NCBI GenBank assembly: GCA_000961655.1
Contig: LADR01000030.1
Span: 1-32,945 of the forward strand
Origin: Desulfatitalea sp. BRH_c12
GTDB taxonomy: Bacteria > Desulfobacterota > Desulfobacteria > Desulfobacterales > Desulfosarcinaceae
Direction: 5' to 3'
Length of the DNA: 32,945 nucleotides
Below, one piece after another: positions 8,803 to 17,239 of this stretch. Positions within the stretch are counted from its first letter, which is position 1. Each line of letters starts with the position of its first letter. The notes below the pieces were generated by a model. It was given only the letters and a program-made list of their open reading frames with translations, was not told the origin of the DNA and did no database searches. Made by a program: the position numbers and the translations under genes.

Positions 8803-9402
8803 TCAATGTGAGAATGAGCCTGCTGCCTCATTGCCACCAACTGCTTCTGCCTCCTCGCGGATCTTATCGTACACTTCCTTGAGCAGGTGCCGGCTGATGG
8901 CCTCGCGGAACTGGTCCTCGTTCATGAATTTGGCTGTGATTTCCTCGTTCTGTTCCATGCGGTCGATGAAAAGGCCTTCCAGGGCCTTGCAGAAAACATA
9001 GCCGAAGTTTTCCATGGTGTTGGCCAGCGCGGCCTGGCGCAGGCCGCTGTCGGCCATGGCATCCTCGCGGATCGACTCAAAGAACAATTGATCGCCGGGC
9101 TTGAACTCCGTTCCGAAGCGTTCGTTGAGGATGTCGATCAGCTTGGACAGCTCGATCTCATCTCCTCGGAGGATACCAGTGCCCACGGCCGTGGGACCCG
9201 GTACCTCATAGCGGGCGTCCGGTTCCATGACGATGGAACCTTCGCCGATCTTTTGCAGCCGGTAGTATTTGAGCGCCACGTCATCGTCGAAATTGTAGAT
9301 CGGCCCGCGATCCCCTCTGGGCAGTTTGGTCAGCAAAAACCGGATGAACGAATAGAGCTTCTCCAGGTCGGAATCCTGGAAGGGGATCACCTGGGACATA
9401 AA
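8803..9402 (-). pseudogene. hsdR: 3' fragment of type I restriction subunit hsdR
   Basis: About 200 codons matching the C-terminal end of HsdR (R subunit of type I restriction enzymes): MSQVIPFQDSDLEKLYSF, RFLLTKLPRGDRG, DVALKYYRLQKIGEGSIV, LNERFGTEFKPGDQLFF and RMEQNEEITAKFMNE follow each other as in intact proteins. The motor and nuclease domains are missing. Upstream of about 9402 the homology stops and another gene begins in a different frame, so the fragment has no start of its own; an in-frame ATG at 9442-9444 is fortuitous. It is non-functional as a restriction subunit and is the scar of a lost defence locus. Confidence 0.85.
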
Positions 9403-10224
9403 AGACTCGGTCCATGAGTCCGTCGAGGTGGTACGCGGGTGCATCCGGGTCTTCGGCTTCGAGGGGTTCGCCCAAGATCACTTTCGAATAGACCTGCTGC
9501 AAGGGCTCGATGACTTGCCGGCCCCCTTGGCGTACACTTCCAAAGTGCCGTTGTCGCGGTCATGGGCGAAAACTACTTCGAATGCCCGCCGATCCGGTGT
9601 CCGCTGAAATTCACCGGCATCGTCGAAGTTGATGTGGGTGTCGGCGTAATCGCTAAGGTATACGAAGAAATAGTCCAAGCCATTTCCACGCGGAAAATGC
9701 TCCACCTTGCAATGATGGCCACGGCCCTGCCGGTCCCTGAAAAACGCGGACATGGCTGTCTGAAGTTCCATAACTGCGTCGGCGTCTGCCCTCGGCTCAA
9801 CAGCTGGCAAGTTGCCCCGCTTGACCCATGAACGGCCGGACGAAAGGCTATCAGCCTTTGCGAACCGGGTGGCCGCACTCCAGATAGCCGGCCAATTCAT
9901 GGCGGTCCAGATGGCCTTGTCGTAACGGCTCTCCATCGGCTCAAGATGCGGTGCAAGATCGACATCATGATAGAGTCCATCCTCGATGATGACCCGTATG
10001 CCGTCTTCGGTTGCCATTTCATGAACATCCTGGAAGACGATTTCAGCAACCTTGCGCGGTCCACTTGGCAGCTCTTGCCATGCATCAAAGATGCTTTCCA
10101 CCTGACTGTTCGAGATCGAATCCCAATCAACTTCGAGAGGGTGCCCCAGGCGCTCGAAAAATTCTTTGAGAAGAGGATTTGAAACCTGTCGCAACACTCG
10201 TTTCGGATTGAACTGCTGAAGCAT
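9403..10224 (-). pseudogene. Unknown protein, frameshifted and fused to the hsdR remnant
   Basis: The reading frame starts with ATG at 10224 (ribosome site AAAGGAG nine bases before it) and runs 248 codons to a stop at 9478-9480, but its natural frame is lost near 9522-9526. There a run of five C (plus strand) lacks one base. Restoring it continues LEVYAKGGRQVIEPLQQVYS and then EPLEAEDPDAPAYHLDGLMD, up to about 9403, where the hsdR fragment takes over. The protein begins MLQQFNPKRVLRQVSNPLLK and has no domain I can name. Two events therefore damaged it: a homopolymer frameshift and a deletion that joined it to hsdR. It may have been an accessory gene of the restriction locus; that is inference. 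Confidence 0.7.
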
Positions 10225-10260
10225 TATGCTGTACTCCTTTCAACCGCAGTCATATGTGGC

Positions 10261-10273
10261 CTAAACACTAAAC
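10261..10273 (-). promoter_or_regulatory. Possible operator shared with the xre promoter
   Basis: Minus strand GTTTAGTGTTTAG, 36 bases upstream of the ATG at 10224. It matches 11 of 13 bases with GTTTAGTATTAAG at 11885-11897 in front of the xre gene, so both may be bound by the same regulator. Confidence 0.45.
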
Positions 10274-10284
10274 AACTTTAGCCC

Positions 10285-10309
10285 AAAAAAAATTAGCGCC
10301 GAGGCTAAT
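10285..10309 (-). terminator. Rho-independent terminator after ynfA
   Basis: On the minus strand the stem ATTAGC / GCTAAT with a six-base loop is followed by eight T. It lies 58 bases after the ynfA stop and ends that transcript before the next gene's promoter region. Confidence 0.8.
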
Positions 10310-10367
10310 CATTTGGCAGGACGGTTGAGTAAATTTTTCTTATCGTCATGTCATAACCGATCTCCTT

Positions 10368-10709
10368 TTACTGGCTTCGAGGCCAATACATTATGATTCC
10401 AACACCAAGCAAAGCCACCAGTCCGCCAATAAGATCGAATTTATCCGGAGCTATCTTGTCAACTTTCCAGCCCCACAAAATTGACAGGAGGATAAAAACT
10501 CCGCCATAAGCGGCGTAAACACGACCAAAATTAGCTGGTTGCAGGGTTGGAACTATTCCATAGAGAACAAGCACAAAGGCCCCCATCACGCCATACCACA
10601 ACGATTTTCCTTCACGAAGCCATAACCAGACAAGATACCCGCCACCAATCTCGAATAATCCTGCCAAGGCAAAATAGAATATCGATTTTACTGCCGCGAT
10701 AGTATTCAT
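10368..10709 (-). CDS. ynfA: YnfA-family (UPF0060) small membrane protein
   Basis: A 113-residue protein with four hydrophobic helices, typical of the YnfA/UPF0060 family related to small multidrug resistance transporters. Recognisable stretches are [40 protein letters not shown] and [20 protein letters not shown]. Length and topology match the family, whose role is only partly known (E. coli and Shigella members have been linked to efflux of cationic compounds). It sits on the minus strand 28 bases after the ImmA-like gene and is followed by a terminator, so it is probably the last gene of the xre operon or has its own weak promoter. Confidence 0.93.
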   Translation of the reverse strand: MNTIAAVKSIFYFALAGLFEIGGGYLVWLWLREGKSLWYGVMGAFVLVLYGIVPTLQPANFGRVYAAYGGVFILLSILWGWKVDKIAPDKFDLIGGLVALLGVGIIMYWPRSQ

Positions 10710-10737
10710 TTTTTCACTATAAAAGCATAATAAACGA

Positions 10738-11439
10738 TTAATTGTAGAAAAGATCGGGACCCGGTTGCTTTGTTTTGATCAAGCCGAGCCCGATCAATCG
10801 GATCTGCATGGCTTGCCCGGATACATTGAATTCTCGCGCCAGTGTCCGTGCAGTTTCGACGATCGGCTGCGCGTTTTCCGCCAATCCCCATTTGGACGAA
10901 AGATCCGCCATTTCCCTTTTGGCGATATATGGCTCCCGGTTACCGTGTATTGCCTCCCAGGCATTGAACACAAGGTCGCCGGGCATAAGCAGATAGCCGG
11001 CGAAATGGTCCGCCTGCCACTCCATGGGATCCTTGCGCGAACTTGTCCTGCAGACGATAGGGGGTTTTGGCTCTTCATCAAAAAGAGATAGCTGCGCCGC
11101 GTCCGCCAGAAAGTAGTGGCGGTGCAGTTCCCAATGCCCCAATTCGTGGGCCACTGTGAACCGGTATCGACCTTCCTTGGCGGGATATTCGAGCGGATCA
11201 AGGGATTGGTCGACCGCAACCCGTCTTTCTTGTATCCAGGTGGCACCGAGCACATCGTCAACACCGAAGGCGCCGGCGAGGTCCTCGAAGTCAAAGCCGA
11301 GCTCAAGATGGGCTTCGAGGATTTCTTCCACTGGGATCGGCGGCTTGATCACCGCCCCAAACTTTCGTTCGTATTGGGCGATGAGTTTTAGGCTCGCGTT
11401 TTCAATCTCTTCAGGTTTTAAAAATTTAGGCTTTTCCAT
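10738..11439 (-). CDS. ImmA/IrrE-family metallopeptidase
   Basis: A 233-residue protein with the zinc peptidase motif HELGHWELH (His98, Glu99, His102) and the downstream family segment [14 protein letters not shown]. Relatives (ImmA, IrrE, COG2856) cleave a partner XRE repressor or act as toxin-like partners in defence and stress modules. I chose the ATG at 11439 (MEKPKFLK), 14 bases after the xre stop; an upstream TTG at 11457 that overlaps the xre stop by four bases would add six residues. Adjacent position after an XRE gene on the same strand is the usual two-gene arrangement. The probable substrate is the XRE protein next door (inference). Confidence 0.88.
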   Translation of the reverse strand: MEKPKFLKPEEIENASLKLIAQYERKFGAVIKPPIPVEEILEAHLELGFDFEDLAGAFGVDDVLGATWIQERRVAVDQSLDPLEYPAKEGRYRFTVAHELGHWELHRHYFLADAAQLSLFDEEPKPPIVCRTSSRKDPMEWQADHFAGYLLMPGDLVFNAWEAIHGNREPYIAKREMADLSSKWGLAENAQPIVETARTLAREFNVSGQAMQIRLIGLGLIKTKQPGPDLFYN

Positions 11440-11453
11440 CACCACCCCGATAA

Positions 11454-11819
11454 TCAATCCTCTTGCTTGTTGCGAGCCCGTTTTGTGAGCCTGCGAAGTT
11501 CTTCTTCCGACATACCGCGCACCGTTCTAAGCAGGTCAGGCAGGGCTGAAGGCTGTTCCTTGATGATTTTTTCCAATTCCGGATCCACCTTGTCGGCCAA
11601 AGACAGCAGTTCATCCGAATCGATACCCAGAAGGTTTGCCATTTTTATGATCTTTTCCGCCTTGGGCGGATCAAATTCCCCGCGTTCGACCTTGCTTAAG
11701 AAGGTGGGGCTGATACCCACTGCCTCGGCGAACTTTCTCAAGGTGAACTTGGGATTATTTTTTAATTTGATCTCCCGAAGCTCGCGTATACGTTTGCCGA
11801 ATTCTATGTTGCCGGCCAT
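11454..11819 (-). CDS. XRE-family transcriptional regulator
   Basis: A 121-residue protein with a lambda-Cro-type helix-turn-helix: FTLRKFAEAVGISPTFLSKV and ERGEFDPPKAEKIIKMANLL, about residues 26-66, followed by an acidic/basic C-terminal tail. The ATG at 11819 (MAGNIEFG) is preceded by GGAG nine bases away; a TTG further upstream (11834) is less likely. It precedes the ImmA/IrrE peptidase gene, forming the common repressor-peptidase pair. A promoter with TTGACA and a dyad overlapping its -10 lies 66-95 bases upstream, which suggests autorepression relieved by the peptidase. Confidence 0.9.
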   Translation of the reverse strand: MAGNIEFGKRIRELREIKLKNNPKFTLRKFAEAVGISPTFLSKVERGEFDPPKAEKIIKMANLLGIDSDELLSLADKVDPELEKIIKEQPSALPDLLRTVRGMSEEELRRLTKRARNKQED

Positions 11820-11879
11820 AATGGCTTTCTCCAATCTTTTGCTGTAGCCCTAATAAGCATCCCGACCCAGCTTAAAAGT

Positions 11880-11897
11880 GTTTACTTAATACTAAAC
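11880..11897 (-). promoter_or_regulatory. Putative XRE operator dyad
   Basis: Minus strand GTTTAGTATTAAGTAAAC, an inverted repeat GTTTA / TAAAC with an eight-base spacer, lying across the -10 box of the xre promoter. Part of it recurs at 10261-10273. Confidence 0.55.
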
Positions 11898-11914
11898 TTG
11901 CGCCGAAATGTCAA
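11886..11914 (-). promoter_or_regulatory. Sigma-70 promoter of the xre-immA operon
   Basis: Minus strand TTGACA (11914-11909), 17-base spacer, TATTAA (11891-11886). The orientation and distance fit transcription of the xre gene. Confidence 0.65.
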
Positions 11915-11979
11915 GCACACAGGTTAACCAGACTTCCGACAGATATCCCTCGTAATCGGTATGTAACCCCACTACAACA

Positions 11980-11996
11980 CCGGACAATCTGTCCGG
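11980..11996. repeat. Perfect hairpin CCGGACA-ATC-TGTCCGG
   Basis: A seven-base perfect inverted repeat with a three-base loop, in the 319-base non-coding stretch between the xre gene and the recombinase cassette. There is no T-run after it, so it is not a standard terminator. It may be an element end or a recombination site. Confidence 0.5.
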
Positions 11997-12042
11997 ACCC
12001 GAAGTTAGAACCAGACAACTGATCGGAAGCTTTAGCTCAAGG

Positions 12043-12106
12043 CGGTTGTGGGTGCCTGCGAATCCGCATCCCGATCGCCTGTTTTTCTGCCGGCACCCAC
12101 CAACCG
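12043..12106. repeat. Long inverted repeat upstream of the recombinase cassette
   Basis: CGGTTGTGGGTGCC at 12043-12056 is the complement of GGCACCCACCAACCG at 12092-12106 apart from one extra base, with a 35-base loop. It directly precedes the first small gene of the cassette (start 12139) and could be a leader structure, recombination site or element boundary. Confidence 0.6.
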
Positions 12107-12138
12107 TCCTCCGGTCACAGACAAAAGGAGTTATCGCT

Positions 12139-12405
12139 TTGGAGGCAAACGAATCTCAGGAATTCTATGAAGCAACTCCAGCCATGGCTGTATCAGCCGG
12201 CAAATTGGACCGGCTTTCGAGCGGAGCCCGGCTTCAAATGATCGCATCAATTTTGGCCATGGCGGTTCTTCGCAGAAAGGCCCGCAAGGTTATGAAAGAC
12301 GAGGGCCTGTCCCCAGTCCGGGAATCTTTACCAAATAGCGGAGAAGGACTTGATTTGTCTCGGAAACAGAGCGTTCATGCGCAACAACTCGTCCGGAACC
12401 CATAA
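12139..12405 (+). CDS. Small cassette protein of unknown function
   Basis: An 88-residue reading frame starting at TTG (LEANESQEFYEATPAMAVSA), chosen because AAAAGGAG lies eight bases before it. A longer frame from 12046 would run through the inverted repeat and lacks a ribosome site. The sequence has a basic helical middle (MIASILAMAVLRRKARKVMK) and no domain I recognise. It lies directly before a DUF2924 gene and a serine recombinase gene, an order I associate with a recurrent recombinase cassette, so it is likely a cassette component. Confidence is moderate because of the unusual start and small size. Confidence 0.55.
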   Translation: MEANESQEFYEATPAMAVSAGKLDRLSSGARLQMIASILAMAVLRRKARKVMKDEGLSPVRESLPNSGEGLDLSRKQSVHAQQLVRNP

Positions 12406-12418
12406 TAAGGAGTTGAAA

Positions 12419-12934
12419 ATGAACGCATTACAGGAAAAGGCTGCAGACGCCAAAGCCCGGGAGCGCACCCGCACCTCGGTCCTGCGGCAGCTGGCAGCCC
12501 TGCAAACGATGACGCTGGATCAGCTTCGGGACAAATGGTTGGATCTTTATGGCGCAAAGGCACCAAAGTACAAAAAAGGGTTTCTTATAAAGCGGCTAGC
12601 CTACCGCATCCAGGAGCTTTATTACAGCGGGCTGTCCGAGCAGGCCAAAGCCCATCTGCAAAAGGTCGCCGCAAACGATCCGGTCGCGACCTTCAACCGC
12701 CGAATCCCTGATGCGCGCAAGACCAAGGAGACGATCCTGCCGGGAACGCGCATGATTCGCATCTGGAACAACCGGCGCTATGAGGTTATCGCCCAAACAG
12801 ATGGTTTCGTATTTGAAGGGCGGATTTTCAAATCATTGAGTGCGGTCGCACGCGAGATCACGGGTACCCGCTGGAACGGCAAGCTCTTTTTCGGATTGAA
12901 AAAGGGGTGCGGAAAGAAAAGGAAAGGAGGCCCG
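12419..12934 (+). CDS. DUF2924-family protein, read through into the recombinase
   Basis: The ATG at 12419 follows TAAGGAG. The first ~172 residues match DUF2924 proteins: LAALQTMTLDQLRDKWLDLY, PKYKKGFLIKRLAYRIQELY, LPGTRMIRIWNNRRYEV and ITGTRWNGKLFFGLKK. Such genes usually sit just before a serine recombinase and end with their own stop. Here there is no stop: the frame continues in phase into the recombinase start (KKRKGG then MRNNIHAAS). In the +2 frame a TAA overlaps the recombinase ATG, so a small frameshift near the end may have removed the stop. The listed end is the last base before the recombinase ATG. The function of DUF2924 is unknown; association with recombinases suggests a DNA-related accessory role. 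Confidence 0.7.
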
Positions 12935-14515
12935 ATGCGCAATAACATCCACGCGGCCTCCAACAAGACATTGCACTGTGCTATTTACACGCGCAAAAGC
13001 CACGAGGAGGGACTTGAGCAGGAGTTCAACTCGTTGGATGCCCAGTGCGAATCAGCCGAGGCCTACATCGAAAGTCAGAAACTGCTGGGGTGGAAGGCTT
13101 TGCCGGAGTGCTACGACGACGGCGGATATTCCGGCGGGACCATGGAACGTCCAGCTTTAAAGCGGCTGCTGGCCGATATCGATGCCGGCAAGATTGATAT
13201 TATTGTGGTGTACAAGATCGACCGGCTCTCGCGGGCCGCTGCTCGATTTTACCAAGATGATCGACACGTTCAATGATAGGGGCGTGTGCTTTGTTTCGGT
13301 CACCCAGCAGATCAGCACAACGGATTCCACCGGGCGCATGATGCTCAATATCTTGATGACGTTTGCCCAGTACGAGCGTGAGGTCATCGCCGAACGCATC
13401 CGCGACAAAGTGGCGGCCGCCAAACGACGCGGCAAATACTGCGGCGGGGTGGCGATCCTGGGCTACGATGTGGACCGTGAAATCAAAAAGCTCATCGTCA
13501 ACCACGAGGAGGCAAAAGTTGTTCAGTATATTTTCAGGCGTTTCATTCAGCTTGGCTCTGCCAAAAAGATGGGTCAGGAGCTCAATTCTCAAGGGTATAG
13601 GACCAAGGCCTGGACCACCAAAAAGGGCATTGAGCGCAAAGGGGCCGTATGGAACATCGGACACGTCTACCGATTGCTGAACAATAGAATTGTACATTGG
13701 AGAGATCGTCCATAAAGTGAGAGTTATCCTGGCGAGCAAGAGGCCATCATCGAGCGTGAGACCTGGGACAAGATCCAGGCCATTTTGGCCGATCACAAAC
13801 CGATTAAGGTCGCACTGTCCAGAACGAAGATGATCGCGACGCTCAAAGGGGTTATCCGCTGCGGGCATTGCGACTGCTCCATGGGGCCGACTTACGCCCG
13901 CAAAAACGACCGGCAATACACCTACTATATCTGCGAAAAGGACGCCAAGCGGACAGTGAGCCATTGTCCGCTTAAACGCGTGCCGGCAGGAGATATCGAG
14001 CAGGCGGTCGTCGAGCAGCTCAGCGCCGTGTTCAGAACACCGACCCTGGTGGCCAAGACCTATTTTGCCGGCCGGCAAATCGAAAGCACGGAAAAGCAAC
14101 GATTGATCAAGCAGAAGGTCCAGATAGAAGAGGAGCTGGCCCAGACCCGCCGGCAGGCCCTCAACTTGATGAAACCTCAAAACGATCATCCAAAAAAGGA
14201 TGCAATGATAGCAACTATGAATCGCCAAGCGGTGGATCTGTCACGGCAATTGACCCATGTTGCTTTACGATGCAAGGCTTATCAAAGCATAAATGTTACC
14301 GAACAGGATGTCTCCGAAGCATTCTCGAACGTGGAGACCTTCTGGCAGGATCTGTTCCCCATGGAGCGTAACCGGCTGATCCGGCTGCTGGTTGAAAAAT
14401 CGAGGTCCGCGAGACTGGGATCGACATGGAGCTTCGGACCGACGGCTTGACCACCCTGATCGCGGATCTTGCCGGTCTGGCCTGCGAGGTGGATCAACGG
14501 AGGGCAAATCGATGA
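12935..14515 (+). pseudogene. Large serine recombinase/resolvase, multiply frameshifted
   Basis: The ATG at 12935 has the ribosome site AAAGGAGG. The resolvase domain shows CAIYTRKSHEEG with the catalytic Ser, SLDAQCESAEAYI and VYKIDRLSR. The frame then breaks near 13240 and continues in the next frame as LLDFTKMIDTFNDRGVCFVS and FAQYEREVIAERIRDKVAAA. It breaks again near 13690 (resuming YIGEIVHK), again near 13717 (ESYPGEQEAIIERETWD), with the zinc-ribbon part CGHCDCSMGPTYA, and once more in an A-run near 14395, to end MELRTDGLTTLIADLAG with TGA at 14513-14515. Four single-base shifts mean no full recombinase is made. The intact gene would have been about 525 residues. Confidence 0.85.
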
Positions 14516-14928
14516 AGGCAAAGCCAACCATTACGGTTGCGGGCAACGGCAACCTGCAGGTGCATATCCCCATGATCATCCGGCGAATGCGGGGCAGAAA
14601 ACAGGTCATCGTACCCCAAGCCCTGGACGGGGGAATTCCTGAAGCTGCCGAACCGGTCCAAGCGGCGGTCATCCAGGCGCTATCGCGGGCCTTTTCGTGG
14701 GCGCGTATTCTTGAGAACGGGCAGGTCAAATCGATCAGTGAACTGGCCCGCAACCTCGAAGTGGACGGCTCCTATGTGACCCGAATTCTGAAACTGACCA
14801 CCCTTGCTCCGGATATCATTGAGACCATCATCAACGGCGAGGAGCCCGATGGGTTATCGCTGGCAAGATTGACTCGGTCCTTTCCCGAGGAATGGAGTGG
14901 GCAGAGGATCATGCTTGGATTTAGATAA
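14512..14928 (+). CDS. Cassette protein with helix-turn-helix
   Basis: A 138-residue protein whose ATG overlaps the recombinase stop by four bases (ATGA), as expected for a coupled cassette. The middle (SISELARNLEVDGSYVTRIL, KLTTLAPDIIETIINGEEP) reads as a helix-turn-helix like those of ParB- or phage-type DNA-binding proteins; LARLTRSFPEEWSGQR closes it. Similar short proteins commonly follow DUF2924 plus recombinase pairs. The last residues (IMLGFR) may be a changed end, since the sequence after it is AT-rich and unrelated. The role is probably DNA binding in the element's recombination (inference). Confidence 0.7.
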   Translation: MKAKPTITVAGNGNLQVHIPMIIRRMRGRKQVIVPQALDGGIPEAAEPVQAAVIQALSRAFSWARILENGQVKSISELARNLEVDGSYVTRILKLTTLAPDIIETIINGEEPDGLSLARLTRSFPEEWSGQRIMLGFR

Positions 14929-15241
14929 TCTTGGATTTGAGCTTCTTTGAAAAGTATTTGATAGAGATTTTGATGGGCTTCTAACACATTATATCTTATG
15001 TCCAGGTTATTTTTTCAAAAATGGGTATGCCATTGCCATTCCTTTTTCTTGCAACAGCATCTGGGACGAAATGACGATTTGCAGTCATCACTTTTGAAAT
15101 GGCCTATGGCATAGGAATGCCGTGTATCATAAAGTTGGTAAAACGCATGATCTAGGTATTGTACACACACTCCTCAATAAGATTTGCAATGCCCGTGACA
15201 TAGTACACAACCAGATGGTACGTCATCTTTGGGCGTGAAAA
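14929..15241. other. Non-coding gap between recombinase cassette and oxidase gene
   Basis: About 310 bases, AT-richer than the genes on either side, with no supported gene. A small perfect inverted repeat CCTATG-G-CATAGG lies at 15103-15115. I see no clear terminator or promoter. It probably includes the right boundary of the recombinase cassette. Confidence 0.5.
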
Positions 15242-16810
15242 TCATCCCTTAACATAGTAGTTGCGCATCATTCCCATATCCTCATGCTCCAAGTTGTGGC
15301 AATGGTATAGAAACATTCCCGGATAATCGTCAAAATCAACCAGTATTTTGATCCGTTCACCGGGCATCAGCAAAACCGTATCTTTCCATCCTTCATCCAC
15401 GTAACCTTCGTGAGCAACGCCGCTGCGTTCAAGAACGCGGAATTGCTTGCCATGCAGGTGGATGGGATGGGGTATGTTCATCATATTCATCATACCGCCC
15501 CCGCTGTTGTCGAATTCCCATATCTCCGTCGAGCCTAATTGGACAATCTCATCGTCTGCCACTTCTTCCATTTGAAACGTCCGCCCATTGATCGTCCATT
15601 GCATATGCTGCATCGTGAGATGAAATTGCCGCGGGCGAAAATAATTTACAGCGTCCTCAGGTCTGGCAGACTCGATATCTGAAAGCATCTCCGGGAGACG
15701 GTAATTTGTTTTAACAGTTTGGGTCACCTTCATTTTGAACACGGAAAAAATCGCACCATTTGTAGGATATTGATTTTGCCCCATCATTCCGCCCATCATC
15801 ATTCCACCCCCCATGCCACCGGCGTCGAACGGAAGACTTAAAAGGGATGTTTCATAGCCGACCGGATGGTCACTGAAATCGGCCCAGATCTCCAACCGTT
15901 CTCCCGGGCTTAAAAACGCATATCTTCTGAAGACCGGCCTTTCCAGCAAGCCACCGTCCGTAGCAAGAATGGTTAACGGCCGGCCGTCTTCCCACGCCAA
16001 CTTATAAATTCGGGAATTGGAGCCATTCAGCAGGCGTAACCGATAGGCACCGGTTGATACGGGGAGCGTGAAATCCGGCAGCCCGTTAATCATTATCGTA
16101 CTACCCAAAAAACCGGCCATCCGCGCCATTCTATGGCCCGACATATATACCAGCTGATTGCCGGAGTCGAACGTTCGGTCCTGGATCACCAGTGGAACAT
16201 CATATTCACCATCGGGAAGACCTATGTATTGCTCTTCCTGGTCGGATACGAGAAAAAGGCCCGCAAGACCATCATAAACCTGTGGGCCGGTTCGGCCGTG
16301 GGGGTGTGGATGATACCAATAGGTTCCGGCTCTGTTCTTGACTTCGAACTCATACAGGTGGGATTGTCCCTGCGGAACGACATCGCGCGGGTGGCCGTCC
16401 ATGATCGCAGGCACATGCAGACCATGCCAGTGCACGATAGACTCTTCGGGAACAGTGTTTTTGAAGCGTATCCGTATCTTTTCGCCCCGATGGACTTTGA
16501 TGACAGGACCAAGATAGCTGCGTGACATTTCAACAATTCGGGCACGGCTGCCTTTGTGCACCGTCGCATGGTAGCGCCAAACCCTGGTGGGATCTCCCGG
16601 CAAAACAGAGACCTCGTCGGGGCGGGCGGAAAGGAATATGTCAAGGTCGGGGACGAATTCCGTATCCGGGGTTTGCTCTGCTGCGAAACCGTCTAACTTC
16701 GGCCACAACCCGCCTGATATCAATCCCAGGGTTCCATAGCCGGCCAGCTTCAAAAATTGCCTTCTGGAATGTCCGCTATCTATTAGCATGCCTGTCTTTT
16801 TGTATTTCAT
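15242..16810 (-). CDS. Tat-exported multicopper oxidase (CueO/CopA-like)
   Basis: A 522-residue periplasmic multicopper oxidase. The N-terminus has a twin-arginine signal (SRRQFLKLAG, residues 15-24) followed by a hydrophobic stretch and FAAEQ. Copper-binding motifs are HWHG (127-130), WYHPHPHG (165-172), HPIHLHG near the end and HCHNLEHEDMGMM close to the C-terminus, the last with the type 1 axial Met. A Met/Gly-rich insert (GGMGGGMMMGGMM) resembles the Met-rich loops of cuprous oxidases such as CueO. It probably oxidises Cu(I) or another metal in the periplasm. It starts with AGGAGG six bases before the ATG, 19 bases after the SHOCT gene, so it is the last gene of the left arm's operon. Confidence 0.93.
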   Translation of the reverse strand: MKYKKTGMLIDSGHSRRQFLKLAGYGTLGLISGGLWPKLDGFAAEQTPDTEFVPDLDIFLSARPDEVSVLPGDPTRVWRYHATVHKGSRARIVEMSRSYLGPVIKVHRGEKIRIRFKNTVPEESIVHWHGLHVPAIMDGHPRDVVPQGQSHLYEFEVKNRAGTYWYHPHPHGRTGPQVYDGLAGLFLVSDQEEQYIGLPDGEYDVPLVIQDRTFDSGNQLVYMSGHRMARMAGFLGSTIMINGLPDFTLPVSTGAYRLRLLNGSNSRIYKLAWEDGRPLTILATDGGLLERPVFRRYAFLSPGERLEIWADFSDHPVGYETSLLSLPFDAGGMGGGMMMGGMMGQNQYPTNGAIFSVFKMKVTQTVKTNYRLPEMLSDIESARPEDAVNYFRPRQFHLTMQHMQWTINGRTFQMEEVADDEIVQLGSTEIWEFDNSGGGMMNMMNIPHPIHLHGKQFRVLERSGVAHEGYVDEGWKDTVLLMPGERIKILVDFDDYPGMFLYHCHNLEHEDMGMMRNYYVKG

Positions 16811-16829
16811 CGCCAGCCTCCTGCAGAAC

Positions 16830-17195
16830 CTATCGGAGTATCTCTTTTTTCATGGACTCAAATTCATTGTGGCTGATTTCTCCCTTGGCATAACGTTCCT
16901 TCAAAGTATCCATCGCCTGATTACCTGTGCCGAGACCAGAATGGCTTCTGCTGCCCGTGTTTTGAACCAGCCATCTAACAAAAAAAACGATTCCTGCGAT
17001 GACCAACACCCAAAAAATGACCATCATAATCATACCGAACCACCCCATTCCCCAGCCGCCCATCATCCATCGCCCCATGTGCCAGTTTCGGTACCCGCCG
17101 GAATGGGCGAATGCGGGACTTAACAAAAAATTGTTCAAACTCCATATCGTGAGAAGCCATATCAAAAGTCTTTTATAAAAATATCGAACGCTCAT
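16830..17195 (-). CDS. Membrane protein with C-terminal SHOCT domain
   Basis: A 121-residue protein. Residues 1-30 are a signal-like segment ending SPAFA, followed by a short His/Met/Trp/Gly-rich stretch (HMGRWMMGGWGMGWFG), one transmembrane helix (about 53-76), and a C-terminal SHOCT motif (TLKERYAKGEISHNEFESMK). SHOCT is a short domain found at the end of many small membrane proteins, with oligomerisation or scaffold roles suspected. The Met/His-rich patch could bind metal. It lies between the lipoprotein gene (44 bases upstream) and the multicopper oxidase, and has a counterpart in the right arm at 23250. Confidence 0.87.
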   Translation of the reverse strand: MSVRYFYKRLLIWLLTIWSLNNFLLSPAFAHSGGYRNWHMGRWMMGGWGMGWFGMIMMVIFWVLVIAGIVFFVRWLVQNTGSRSHSGLGTGNQAMDTLKERYAKGEISHNEFESMKKEILR

Positions 17196-17239
17196 AGTTT
17201 CACCTCAATGGTAATTCGGGTTTAGAGGAATATGCTCCA

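Noticed and set aside
9281-9502. Minus-strand 73-codon frame as a separate gene
   Set aside because: Its first half is the frameshifted continuation of the unknown gene and its second half is the hsdR tail in the wrong frame.
15101-15125. TGGCATAGGAATGCCG as a sigma-54 promoter
   Set aside because: Spacing between GG and GC is nine bases instead of ten, and no gene follows in that direction.
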